Part shown: one piece after another, positions 39,693 through 48,578 of the stretch | How positions within the stretch are numbered: the stretch's first letter is position 1 | How the letters are laid out: each line of letters opens with the position of its first letter | Assembly (NCBI GenBank): GCA_964502175.1 | Contig: CAZCVE010000010.1 | Location: 62,001-126,000 of the forward strand | From: JAFLCL01 sp964502175 | Lineage (GTDB): Bacteria; Myxococcota_A; Polyangia; Polyangiales; Sandaracinaceae | Length of the DNA stretch: 64,000 nucleotides | Reading direction: 5' to 3' | The notes under the pieces: model-generated | Seen by the model: only the letters and a program-made list of their open reading frames with translations | Told to the model about the DNA's origin: nothing | The model's database searches: none | Position numbers and translations under genes: made by a program

Positions 39693-40804
39693 CAGCCAGC
39701 CTTCTTCGCGACACGCTGCGCCGCCGCCGTCTTGATGGCCGCGGGGATGCCGCGGCTCTTCGAGAGCATGCGGAGGTCGGCCATCTGCAGGTGCGAGAGG
39801 TACTTCATCGCGATCGCGAGGGGGGTCTTGGGGTTGAACATCAGGCTCTTCTTGATCTCGTAGTTGCCGCCCCACTCACGCTTGTTCCCGATGTAGCGCA
39901 GCACCTCTTCCGAGACCTGTCGGCTGTTCGCGATGCCGTTCGCCTCGGCCTCCGTCATCTGCGGCGAAGAGACTGCGGCCATCGCGACGATCTTGTTCGA
40001 GTCGCGCACGAGCATGCCTCGGGCAGCCGAGTTGCCGATGAGCGTCATGCGGAGCTTCTCGGCGAAGTTCATCTGCGCGATCGTGAACGCGAGGGGCTTG
40101 TACTTCTCGCGGATCTCTTCGGTGCCTTCGACCGCGTCCTGCTCGACCGCGTCCTCGTCGTCGTCGGCGGCGAGGGCATCGTTGAACATCGCGTCGCTCG
40201 GCAGCGGCTCGTCGCTCGGCTCGGGGATGAGCTGTCCCGCGATCGCCTGCGCGTGCGCCTCGAACGTGGGCACACCATCGACGGTGACGCCGTTGCGCAC
40301 GGCGAGATCGATCAGGCGATCGATCGTCGACATGCGCGTGTGCTTGTTCTTGTACAGCGCCTCGATGATCTGCGGCGCCGCGAGGATGCGCTGCTCGTCG
40401 AGGGCCACGCGCTCGGCCACGTGCTCGGAGCATCGCCGCGCGATCTGCACCACGGTGTCGTGCGCGGTCGCTGCGTTGCCGAGGATGCGCTCGAGCTGCT
40501 CGTCGTTCGAGCGGACGACGTCGGAGAGGGCGTGGAGAAAGGCGGGGTGGAGCGCCGCGTCGCACGCAGCGTCGAGGACGGTCGGCGGAACACCCGCGAG
40601 CGTCGCGCGCGCCGCGTCTGCGATCGCAGCGCTCGCGTCGGCGGCCAGCTGGAGGAGGACGGCGACGAGGTCGCCGCCCTTCGCGGGCACGAGGCCCTTC
40701 GCCGCCATCTGCCGCGCGCGCTCGGGCGCGTCTGGGCTGCAGAAGCGGCGGATGCTCTCGGGGAGATCTTCGGCGGAGAGGGGGAGCGCGACCTGGATCG
40801 TCAT
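39692..40804 (-). CDS. Conserved helical protein of unknown function
   Basis: A 370-residue soluble protein that looks entirely alpha-helical, with HEAT-like spacing in the N-terminal half (DVVRSNDEQLERILGNAATA, then EQRILAAPQIIEALYKNKHT). RMSTIDRLIDLAVRNGVTV is a striking motif. An acidic linker (ADDDEDAVEQDAVEG) near residue 215 divides it from a C-terminal half ending AIAMKYLSHLQMADLRMLSK and a Lys/Ala tail. I think it is a lineage-specific conserved protein of deltaproteobacteria and myxobacteria; no function is known. It is coupled to the TPR gene, and together they may form a complex. Confidence 0.7.
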   Translation of the reverse strand: MTIQVALPLSAEDLPESIRRFCSPDAPERARQMAAKGLVPAKGGDLVAVLLQLAADASAAIADAARATLAGVPPTVLDAACDAALHPAFLHALSDVVRSNDEQLERILGNAATAHDTVVQIARRCSEHVAERVALDEQRILAAPQIIEALYKNKHTRMSTIDRLIDLAVRNGVTVDGVPTFEAHAQAIAGQLIPEPSDEPLPSDAMFNDALAADDDEDAVEQDAVEGTEEIREKYKPLAFTIAQMNFAEKLRMTLIGNSAARGMLVRDSNKIVAMAAVSSPQMTEAEANGIANSRQVSEEVLRYIGNKREWGGNYEIKKSLMFNPKTPLAIAMKYLSHLQMADLRMLSKSRGIPAAIKTAAAQRVAKKAG

Positions 40805-40953
40805 GCGAGCCGGAGATGGTAGCCCAAGGTCGCGCGTGCTTGCGCGGGGGTCGTCACGGGCGTCGCGTGCTACATGTGCCGAGTCCTCGAGCGGCGTGGA
40901 CCGGAATCTCTCCGGCCGCGACCGATGCGCTCCCTGGCTCCGAGGGCGAACCC

Positions 40954-41934
40954 ATGACCAAGAAGCATCCGGCCGACCCCGGCCGCGCTCCCACCTCTTC
41001 CGCGCCCCTCTCTCCGACCGCGGCGCGAGTCCCCAAGGTGACCGTCCCGATGCTCCGCGCGATGAAGCGCGCAGGAGATCGCATCACCGTCGCGACGGCG
41101 TACGACGCGACGTTCGCGCGCATGCTCGACGAGAGCGGCGTCGACGTCCTCCTCGTCGGTGACTCGCTCGGCATGGTCGTGCAGGGGCTCGACACGACGC
41201 TCCCCGTCACGCTCGACGAGATGCTCTACCACACGCGCGCCGTCGCCCGCGGGCTCGCGCGGGCTCACGCCCAGGCGCTCGCGTCGGGTGGTAGCGCGGG
41301 GCGTGCGCTGATCGTCGGCGACATGCCGTTCATGAGCTACCAGGTCGACGAAGCGAGCGCGCTCCGGAACGCGGGCCGCTTTCTCGCCGAGGCCGGCGCG
41401 CACGCGGTGAAGCTCGAGGGCGGTGTGTCGATGGCGCGGACGATCACCCGCATCGTCGAGGCTGGCATCCCGGTCATGGGCCACGTGGGCCTCACGCCGC
41501 AGAGCGTTCACGCGATGGGCGGATTCCGCGTGCAAGGCAAGACCGAAGAAGACGCCGAGCGCGTGCTCCGCGACGCGAAGGCCGTCGAAGAAGCTGGCGC
41601 GTTCGCCGTGGTCCTCGAGGGCATCCCCGAGGCGCTCGCCGCGCGGATCACGCGCGAGCTCGACGTGCCGACCATCGGCATCGGCGCAGGTGTGGGCTGC
41701 GATGGTCAGGTGCTCGTGAGCTACGACCTCCTCGGCCTCACGCCAGACCTCAAGCCGAAGTTCGTGAAGCGCTTCGCCGAGCTCTACCGCGACGGCGTCG
41801 ACGCGAGCCGTCGCTACGTCGACGAGGTGAAGGCGGGCACGTTCCCGGCGAAGGAGCACACGTTCGGCGCGATCGCGGGCGGGGCCTCCGCGCCCACGGC
41901 TCCGAGCGGCGGCTACGGACCGCGCGAGGCCTGA
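40954..41934 (+). CDS. panB: 3-methyl-2-oxobutanoate hydroxymethyltransferase
   Basis: PanB makes ketopantoate from 2-oxoisovalerate and methylene-tetrahydrofolate, the first step of pantothenate (CoA) synthesis. The 326-residue protein has a 28-residue extra N-terminal tail before VTVPMLRAMKRAGDRITVATAYD. Landmarks are LLVGDSLGMVVQG (metal Asp), DMPFMSYQ, AVKLEGG, PVMGHVGLTPQS and VPTIGIGAGVGCDGQVLVSYDLLG. The ATG at 40954 has GAGGG upstream. panC starts three bases after the stop, so they form an operon. Confidence 0.96.
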   Translation: MTKKHPADPGRAPTSSAPLSPTAARVPKVTVPMLRAMKRAGDRITVATAYDATFARMLDESGVDVLLVGDSLGMVVQGLDTTLPVTLDEMLYHTRAVARGLARAHAQALASGGSAGRALIVGDMPFMSYQVDEASALRNAGRFLAEAGAHAVKLEGGVSMARTITRIVEAGIPVMGHVGLTPQSVHAMGGFRVQGKTEEDAERVLRDAKAVEEAGAFAVVLEGIPEALAARITRELDVPTIGIGAGVGCDGQVLVSYDLLGLTPDLKPKFVKRFAELYRDGVDASRRYVDEVKAGTFPAKEHTFGAIAGGASAPTAPSGGYGPREA

Positions 41935-41937
41935 GCG

Positions 41938-42804
41938 ATGGACATCCTCCACGAGCCCGCGCGCATGCGCGAGGCGTGTGAGCGCGCGCGTCGAGACGGC
42001 GAGCGCGTCGCCGTCGTGCCGACGATGGGCGCGCTCCACGCCGGCCACCTCGCGCTCGTCGACGAAGCGCGTCGCCACGGCGCGACGAAGGTCGTGGTCA
42101 CGATCTTCGTCAATCCCCTGCAATTCGGCCCGAACGAGGACTTCGGCCGCTACCCACGCACGCTCCCCGAGGACTCCGCGCTCTGCGAGGCGCGCGGCGT
42201 CGACTGGGTGTTCGCGCCCGCGCGCGAGTCGATGTACCCGGAGGGGTTCTCGAGCCAGGTCCGCGTGAGCGGCGTGACCGACGTGCTCGAGGGTGTGTTC
42301 CGCCCGGGCCACTTCGACGGTGTGACGACGGTCGTCGCGAAGCTCTTCGGCATCGTCGGCCCTTCGATCGCCGTGTTCGGCCGCAAGGACTACCAGCAGT
42401 GGTGCGTGCTGCGTCGCATGGTGTCGGACCTCGACATGCCGATCGAGATGCGGGGCATGCCGACCGTGCGCGAGGCAGACGGCCTCGCCCTCAGCTCGCG
42501 CAACCGGTACCTCTCGGCGGACGAGCGCGTGCGCGCGCTCGCGATCTCACGCGGCTTGCGCGCCGCGTGCGACGCGTTCGATCGCGGCGAGCGCGACGGG
42601 GGGGCGCTCGAGCGGATCGCGCGCGCGCCCGTCGAAGCGAGCTTCGACTCGATCGACTACGTGTCGATCGCAGACGCCGACAGCCTCGCGCCCGTCGGCA
42701 GCGTCGAGGGTCGCGCGGTGATCGCCGTCGCGGCGCGCATCGGCAAGACGCGCCTCATCGACAACGTCGTGCTCGGCGAAGATCGCATCCCGCCGCCGGC
42801 CTGA
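41938..42804 (+). CDS. panC: Pantothenate synthetase
   Basis: PanC joins pantoate and beta-alanine using ATP to give pantothenate. The 288-residue length is normal. PTMGALHAGHLALV carries the HxGH nucleotide motif; FVNPLQFGPNEDF, VFRPGHFDGVTTVVAKLF, FGRKDYQQ and LALSSRNRYLS (the KMSKS-like site) are all in place. It follows panB with a three-base gap. Like panB, it works in the cytoplasm. It ends one base before the convergent patatin gene, and no terminator is evident in that space. Confidence 0.96.
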   Translation: MDILHEPARMREACERARRDGERVAVVPTMGALHAGHLALVDEARRHGATKVVVTIFVNPLQFGPNEDFGRYPRTLPEDSALCEARGVDWVFAPARESMYPEGFSSQVRVSGVTDVLEGVFRPGHFDGVTTVVAKLFGIVGPSIAVFGRKDYQQWCVLRRMVSDLDMPIEMRGMPTVREADGLALSSRNRYLSADERVRALAISRGLRAACDAFDRGERDGGALERIARAPVEASFDSIDYVSIADADSLAPVGSVEGRAVIAVAARIGKTRLIDNVVLGEDRIPPPA

Positions 42805-42805
42805 G

Positions 42806-43633
42806 TCACCGCGCGTGCACGCGCACGACGCCGCTCGACGGAGCCGCGTCGAGCGCGCGCCGCGCGGCGTCGCGCGCGAGGCCCATCGCGCGCTTGCCCG
42901 CCGCCAGATCGTTCGGGCCTGCGCGCGGCAGATCCTCGATCACCAGCGAGGTGAGGCCCGCGCGTGAGGGCAGCGCCATGTCGGCCTGCGTGCGCCACGG
43001 CGAGCGCGACGAGAGGTGATGGAAGAGGACGCGCTCATCGCGCGGAACGCCCGCGATCCCAGGCCGATCGAGGATGCCGCCGTCGAGGAGCCAGCGGCCC
43101 TCGCGCGCGACGGGACGGAAGAGGCCGGGCACGGCGCACGACGCTGCGATCGCCGACGCGAGCTCGCCGTCGCGCACCACGTGCGTGCTCCGCGTGCGCA
43201 CGTCGAACGTCGAGACCGAGAGCGGGATGCGGCACGCGTCGAACGTGACGACCGGCAGGAGCGAGCGCAGTCGCGCATGGAACAGCTCACCGCGGAGGAG
43301 TCCGCCCTGGAGCAGGCCGCCGACGATCACGCTGCGTCGGCGCGGGCCCCACCGCGCGCTCGGATCCCAGAACTGCTCGCGCTCGAGCGCGGCGAGCTCG
43401 AGCAACAGCTCGGCCGCAGGCAGGCCCGCGGCGTGGGCTCCCGCGACGAGCGCGCCCGCGCTCGATCCCGAGGCGGCCGTGGGAAGGAGGCCCTCCTCGA
43501 CCAGCACCGAGAGGAGCCCCGCGTGGGCGAAGAATCCGAAGAAGCCCGACGACATGGCGAGCGTGAACGGGGCCTCGGCGAGCCACGCGCGCAGCGACCG
43601 CGCGCGAGAGGGAGACGGCGAGAGCTCGAGCAT
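42806..43633 (-). CDS. Patatin-like phospholipase
   Basis: A 275-residue lipid acyl hydrolase with the patatin Ser/Asp dyad. The nucleophile motif is AASGSSAGALVAGA (GxSxG) and the Asp is in WLLDGGILDR (DGG). The glycine-rich oxyanion loop, usually GGGxRG, is replaced by SSGFFGFFAHAG, an aromatic variant seen in some bacterial groups. CAVPGLFRPV is the usual block before the DGG. No signal peptide is seen. I prefer ATG at 43633, with AGGT eight bases upstream, over the GTG directly before it. Substrates could be phospholipids. Confidence 0.85.
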   Translation of the reverse strand: MLELSPSPSRARSLRAWLAEAPFTLAMSSGFFGFFAHAGLLSVLVEEGLLPTAASGSSAGALVAGAHAAGLPAAELLLELAALEREQFWDPSARWGPRRRSVIVGGLLQGGLLRGELFHARLRSLLPVVTFDACRIPLSVSTFDVRTRSTHVVRDGELASAIAASCAVPGLFRPVAREGRWLLDGGILDRPGIAGVPRDERVLFHHLSSRSPWRTQADMALPSRAGLTSLVIEDLPRAGPNDLAAGKRAMGLARDAARRALDAAPSSGVVRVHAR

Positions 43634-43754
43634 CACGGCGACCTTACGACGCGCGGGAACGAAGGCGAGGGCGCGGGGTGTTGTCCGCCGTCAGCGCACC
43701 TCGCCCTGTTTCTTGGGGTGGTGAGCAGACGCGGGTTACACGCAACGGAGCGCC

Positions 43755-46331
43755 ATGGACTCGCACCGCCCACGCCACACGAAACGTCTCCGCGGTCTCC
43801 ACCACGCGGGGCTCTTGTCCGTGTGCACGGCGCTCATGGGCCTGACGTGCCACGCCGAGGCGAACCCGCCCGATCCGACCACCCTCGAGGTCCCCGTCGC
43901 GCCCGCCGCGATGGACGCGCCCGACGCGGCCGTAGGGGCACCGAACGAAGACGTCTTGGCGCTGCGTCGTGCGGCGCTCGTCGAGGGCAGCGCGTCCGTG
44001 GTCGCGCGCGCCGACACGTTGGCCGCCGAAGCGCGTGCGTCGCGCGATCGGGGTCACGGAGATCGATCGGAGGACGCGGCGCTGTTCGAGTGGGTCGCGG
44101 CCAGCCTCGACGAGAACGCGACCACGGCGCGCGCTCGCTTCGAGCGCATCGCGCAAGGGTCGAGCGCTCTCTCGGGGTGGGCGTCGATCGAGGCCGCGCA
44201 CCGCGCGCTCGAGAGCGATCCTGCGCACGCTCGGGCGCTGCTCGCCCCGCGGCTCGCTGAGCCGAGCGACTCGCGATGGCCGGGTCTGGGTGAGGCGCGC
44301 GCGCTCGATGCGCTCGCCGTCGCTGCGCTCGCTCTGTCTCCGTCGGCCACCTCTGCATCCGCCACGTCCGCGTCGCCTGCTGCAGACACGCCGCCGACGC
44401 CGACCCGTGCGCCGACGCGCGATGCAGCGGAGGCTGCGCTGCGGGCGGCGGCGCGGGAGGACCTCTCGCTGACGCTCGATCGAAGCCTCGCGCGTGCGCT
44501 GGCCGATCTGCTCGCCGCGAGCGACGGAGACGCCGGTCGTCGCGAGTCCATCGGCCTCTACCTCGATCTCCTCGCGGGTGCGCCGCGTGCTCGCGCCTCG
44601 CGCGGGGCAGACGCTGCGCTCGACGCCGTGCTCGATCGTTTTCCGGAAGAAGAGCGCGCGGATCTGCGACGACCGAGCCTCGTCCAGGCGCGCGTGAACG
44701 CCAGCTATCTCGAGAGCACGCAGCAGCACCGCGCCGCCTCGGACGCGTACGTGGCCGTCGCGTCGCGTCTCGATCCGGGATCGACCGAGCGTTGCGCAGC
44801 GCTTCTCGACGCGGGTCGTGCGCTCCACCGCGGGCGCGTGAACGCGACGGCGATCGAGCGGCTCGACGCCATGATCGGCGAGTGCGGACCGGCGCTCGAA
44901 CGCGCCGCCGCAGAAGGTGCCGGCGAGCGCGACATCGAGCAGCGTCGCGACGCGCTCGCGTGGGCGCATTATGCCCTCGGCCGCGCTGCGATCTCGTCGC
45001 GCGAGGTGCCGCGCGCGATCCTCCACCTGGAGGCGATCGACGTGATCGCTCCGGGACATCGCCTCGTCGACGATGGGCTCGTCTTCGCCGCCCGCGCTCG
45101 GCTCGAGCGCGGTGAGGGCGAGCGCGCACACGAAGCCTTTGCGCGCGCGATCGCGGCCGGCGGGGACATGCGCGGCGAAGCGCGCTTCCAGCTCGCGTGG
45201 GATCTGCGCGAGACGGGGCACCGCGACGAAGCGCTCGCCGAGCTCGATCGCAGCCTCGCGGAGGGCACGGGCGAGGCGGCGGAGGGCATCGTCGGTCGCG
45301 CGGCGTACTGGCGCGCGCGGATCCTCTCGGAGCTCGGTCGCGGCGACGACGCGCGGGATGCGCTCGAGTCGATCGTGCGGGCGCGTCCGCTCACGTACTA
45401 CGCGCAGCTCGCGCTCGCGCGCCTCGGAGAGATCGACACGACCCGTCGCGACGCGGTGCGCACGGCGGTGCTCGCGCAGCGCGCGCCGCTCGGCTCTGTC
45501 GCCGTCAGTCCGGGCACACTCGGCACGGGCACACTCTCCAGCTCGAGCGCCGTGCGCGCCGTGGCGTCGCGCCTCACCAACGACGCGGAGCGCGCGACGT
45601 TCACGCGGGCGCAGGCCCTGCTCGCCGTCGACGAGCTCTCGCGGGCCGAGCGAGAGCTCGCCACGATCGGCCTCACCTCGAGCGGTGATCTCGCGACGGT
45701 CTCGACGCTCACCGCGCTCCTCACGCAGTCGGGCCACGCACACCGCGCGACGAGCCTCGCGCGACAGCGTCTGTCGTCGGTGCTCGTGTCGCCCAGCGAC
45801 GCCGAGGCGCTGGCGCTCTTCCGTACCGCGTATCCGCCGGCCTACGCCGGCCTCATCGAAGACGCCGCGGGGCTCGAGGACGTCGACCCGTCGCTCGTCC
45901 GCGCGGTCGCCCGTGAGGAGTCGAGCTTCGACCCGGACGCGGTGTCAGTCGCTCACGCCTACGGCTTGCTCCAGCTGATCCGCCCCACGGCGCAGCGCTA
46001 CGCGCGGCCGCTCGGTCTCGAGAGCGATCCGGCGGCGCTCTGCACGCCGTCGGTCAACGTGCGCATCGGCGCGCGCTACATGGGCGCGCTGCGTCGCCGG
46101 TACGAGGGCCACGCGGCGTTCATCCCGGCCGCGTACAACGCGGGCGAGGGCAACGTCGATCGCTGGCTGCGCGAGCGCCCGGAGCAACCCTTCGACGCGT
46201 GGGTCGAGGAGATCCCGTTCGGCGAGACGCGCGGCTACACGCGCCGCGTGCTGCAGAGCTGGATCGTCTATGCCTTCCTCGATCGGGGCGAGCTCCCCGA
46301 GCTTCCGTCGACCCTGCCTCGTCGAGGTTGA
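43755..46331 (+). CDS. Exported soluble lytic murein transglycosylase
   Basis: An 858-residue periplasmic enzyme that cleaves peptidoglycan glycan strands. A signal-like leader (GLLSVCTALMGLTCHAEA) is followed by 650 residues of helical, TPR-like superhelix as in Slt70, including RAYWRARILSELGRGDDA-type hairpins. The catalytic SLT domain is at the C-terminus (about residues 700-840): ARAVAREESSFDPDAVS-like sequence holds the catalytic Glu, then HAYGLLQLIRPTA (normally GAxGLMQ), NVRIGARYMGAL and AAYNAGEGNVDRWL. A GGAG site precedes the ATG. An Ala/Ser/Pro-rich insert lies near residue 205. Confidence 0.93.
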   Translation: MDSHRPRHTKRLRGLHHAGLLSVCTALMGLTCHAEANPPDPTTLEVPVAPAAMDAPDAAVGAPNEDVLALRRAALVEGSASVVARADTLAAEARASRDRGHGDRSEDAALFEWVAASLDENATTARARFERIAQGSSALSGWASIEAAHRALESDPAHARALLAPRLAEPSDSRWPGLGEARALDALAVAALALSPSATSASATSASPAADTPPTPTRAPTRDAAEAALRAAAREDLSLTLDRSLARALADLLAASDGDAGRRESIGLYLDLLAGAPRARASRGADAALDAVLDRFPEEERADLRRPSLVQARVNASYLESTQQHRAASDAYVAVASRLDPGSTERCAALLDAGRALHRGRVNATAIERLDAMIGECGPALERAAAEGAGERDIEQRRDALAWAHYALGRAAISSREVPRAILHLEAIDVIAPGHRLVDDGLVFAARARLERGEGERAHEAFARAIAAGGDMRGEARFQLAWDLRETGHRDEALAELDRSLAEGTGEAAEGIVGRAAYWRARILSELGRGDDARDALESIVRARPLTYYAQLALARLGEIDTTRRDAVRTAVLAQRAPLGSVAVSPGTLGTGTLSSSSAVRAVASRLTNDAERATFTRAQALLAVDELSRAERELATIGLTSSGDLATVSTLTALLTQSGHAHRATSLARQRLSSVLVSPSDAEALALFRTAYPPAYAGLIEDAAGLEDVDPSLVRAVAREESSFDPDAVSVAHAYGLLQLIRPTAQRYARPLGLESDPAALCTPSVNVRIGARYMGALRRRYEGHAAFIPAAYNAGEGNVDRWLRERPEQPFDAWVEEIPFGETRGYTRRVLQSWIVYAFLDRGELPELPSTLPRRG

Positions 46332-46392
46332 TCCGGCGTCGCGGGTGATCCGCTGTCGCGCGTGATCCGCGTCGAGGTCGTTCGGGGTGTGG

Positions 46393-46851
46393 TCAGCGGC
46401 GGCGATCCTCGGCCTCGGCCTCTTCCTTCGCCTCGGCCTTGCGACGCGCGTCGTCTGCCCACCGCGCGTGGTGCTTCTCGATCGCCTCGCGCTCGCGCCT
46501 CGTGCCTGCGAGCACCTCGCGCGCCGACTCGACCGCGCGCTCGCAGGCGCGCTCGTGTCGTTCGGCCTGCGCCAGCGCTGCGTCGAGCGGGGTGAGCTCA
46601 TCGCGTCGGCGGGCGCGCCACGCGCGGAGCTGAGTCGCATCGGATGCACGCACTGCGTCCAGCGGTCGCGCGCTCTCGCGCGCGAGGAGCGCCTTCGTCT
46701 CGTCCTCGTGCGAAGTGCGCCTGGTGCGCGCCTGAGTCGTCAGCGTCGCGGCGTCGTCACACGCGCGCACGGCGTCTGCGAGCGCGCGGCGCGCCGACTC
46801 TTCTTCGTCGGCGCGCAGCGTCCTCAGCGCTTCGAGCGGATACGCCGCCAT
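46393..46851 (-). CDS. FliJ/YscO-like coiled-coil protein
   Basis: A 152-residue highly charged helical protein. It starts YPLEALRTLRADEEESARR, which matches the opening of FliJ and of type III secretion stalk proteins (YscO/SctO), and ends in a basic-acidic helix (ARRKAEAKEEAEAE) like the FliJ tail. Almost the whole chain is predicted coiled coil. Flagellar or secretion neighbours are absent, so the family call rests on pattern alone, and it could be any coiled-coil protein. It lies seven bases after the Ig-like lipoprotein gene and is probably co-transcribed. Confidence 0.5.
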   Translation of the reverse strand: MAAYPLEALRTLRADEEESARRALADAVRACDDAATLTTQARTRRTSHEDETKALLARESARPLDAVRASDATQLRAWRARRRDELTPLDAALAQAERHERACERAVESAREVLAGTRREREAIEKHHARWADDARRKAEAKEEAEAEDRRR

Positions 46852-46858
46852 CGGCGCC

Positions 46859-48478
46859 TCACTCGAGCGTGTCGTCGCGGAGCGCGGACCAGCGCGTGGG
46901 GAGCGACGTCGTGCGCGAGCCGTCGGTGGACTCCCAGCGCGCGTCGGCCTCGGCGTCGAGCGTGTCCGCGCGGAGGTCGTCGTCCGTGTCGCCCGCCGCG
47001 AGCGTCGCGTCGAGACGAATCACGCTGCTCGACGCGTCGAGCTCCGCGGCCGCGATGCGCATGCGATCGACGAGGAGCTCGGCCGCTGCGCTGCACCCCG
47101 TGCGCGCGCAGCGCGCGTCGCACGACATGAGCAAGGCCTCGCTCGCGAGGAACGTGACGAGCGTGCCGCACGAAGAGCCGTCGCGGAGCACGGCCGCGAG
47201 ACCGTCGGGACTGTGAGCGCGTGAGCGCGCTTCGAACGCCGCGACCCAGAGCGATCCAGCGCCGCCCCGCACCTCGAGCCCTGCGATCTCCACCGCATCG
47301 CGACCCGCGAGCGGCACCAGGCGCGACACGCTCGCGTCGAGCATCTCGTCGAGGTGATCGGCGCCGACGTGGACCTCGAACGGCGAGACGAGGATCGTCC
47401 CGCCCGGCCTCACGGTGCCGACGAGCTCGAGACCCGCGAAGCCTGCGTCGACCTCGTCGGCGATGGACCCGAGCGTGTCGGCGAGGTCGGTACCGCTCTC
47501 GCGGAGCGTCTCGGCCAGCCGCTCGTCGAGCGCTGCGTCGCGCGCCCGCGCGAGGATGTCGGCGTCCGGCAGGCTCTCGGCTTCGAGCGTCGCGTGGAGC
47601 CCGTCGAGGAAGAGCTTGGCGCCGCCGTCTCCGAGCAGCGTCTCGAACGCTCGCTCGCGCGCGCCCGCTGCGATCCCGCCGGCCTCGAGCGTCCACGTGA
47701 CGCCGAAGGTCCCACCGGCGTCGAGCGGCAGATCACGCACCGTGACCGATGCGCGAGCGGGAGCGGTGGCGGCGACACGAACGCCCTCGACGCAGCCGCG
47801 CGCGACGGTGTGACCCGAGGCGGTCTGACCGCGCGCGACGATGGTCCACGACGCCGCGGTCGAGAGCGAGGGGAAGGTCGTCGTCGCGAGCTCGGTCGCG
47901 AGCCGGCGCTCGTCGCCGCTCGGCGTGGTCAGCACGTCGGCGCAGGGCACGTCGGCGACCGCGCGCACGAAGTACGAGTCGACGCCGCGGCTGACCTCGG
48001 GCTCGAGCAGCACGACGAGCTCACCGAACTCGGTGCCGACCGACACGTCGATCGTGACCGGCGCGGCGCCGCTGCTCGTCGCGCGCACCTGGAACGTCGT
48101 GGGCTGCGGGCCCGCGACGAGGACCACGGACGCGATGCCCAGCGCGTCGGTCGTGCTGTCGAGCTGCCTCAGCGTGCTCGACCGGGGCGTGCCATCGAGC
48201 GCGAACGACACGACGCTCCCGCTCACCGGCCCGCGCCGGTCGTCCGAGAGCTGGAAGCGGAGCGTGCGCTCGGCGAGCGGTGCGAGCGTCAGGCTCGACT
48301 CGCCGTCGACCGTCAGCACGCGAGGCGGCGCGGTGGGCGCGTCGCCCGGTGCGCCCGCGTCTGCGCCCGCGTCCTCGACGCCGGAGAGGCCACAACCCGC
48401 AGGGAATCCGGCGATCGCGAGCATCGTCGCGAGCAAGGTCGCCGCACGGCGGAGGATCGGAGAGCCAGCGTTGCCCAT
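46859..48478 (-). CDS. Lipoprotein with Ig-like and beta domains
   Basis: A 539-residue lipoprotein. The signal (ATLLATMLAIAGFPAGC) ends in a lipobox at Cys28. The N-terminal domain resembles a bacterial Ig-like domain (TLRFQLSDDRRGPVSGSVV, then ALGIASVVLVAGPQPTTFQV). A second Ig-like segment follows near residue 230, and the rest is helical plus beta, with paired Cys (CDARCARTGC). The function is unknown; it may be a surface or adhesion protein. ATG 48478 is preferred; another at 48505 would add nine residues ahead of a normal signal. Its start is divergent from the LolC/E-type permease. Confidence 0.65.
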   Translation of the reverse strand: MGNAGSPILRRAATLLATMLAIAGFPAGCGLSGVEDAGADAGAPGDAPTAPPRVLTVDGESSLTLAPLAERTLRFQLSDDRRGPVSGSVVSFALDGTPRSSTLRQLDSTTDALGIASVVLVAGPQPTTFQVRATSSGAAPVTIDVSVGTEFGELVVLLEPEVSRGVDSYFVRAVADVPCADVLTTPSGDERRLATELATTTFPSLSTAASWTIVARGQTASGHTVARGCVEGVRVAATAPARASVTVRDLPLDAGGTFGVTWTLEAGGIAAGARERAFETLLGDGGAKLFLDGLHATLEAESLPDADILARARDAALDERLAETLRESGTDLADTLGSIADEVDAGFAGLELVGTVRPGGTILVSPFEVHVGADHLDEMLDASVSRLVPLAGRDAVEIAGLEVRGGAGSLWVAAFEARSRAHSPDGLAAVLRDGSSCGTLVTFLASEALLMSCDARCARTGCSAAAELLVDRMRIAAAELDASSSVIRLDATLAAGDTDDDLRADTLDAEADARWESTDGSRTTSLPTRWSALRDDTLE

Positions 48479-48578
48479 CGATCCGGGACGGACCCGATCA
48501 AGCATAAGAGCCCAGAGGATAGCCAATGCCGGCGATCTGCGCGAGCCCACGCTGCGAGAGGCCGTGCTACGTGGGGCC

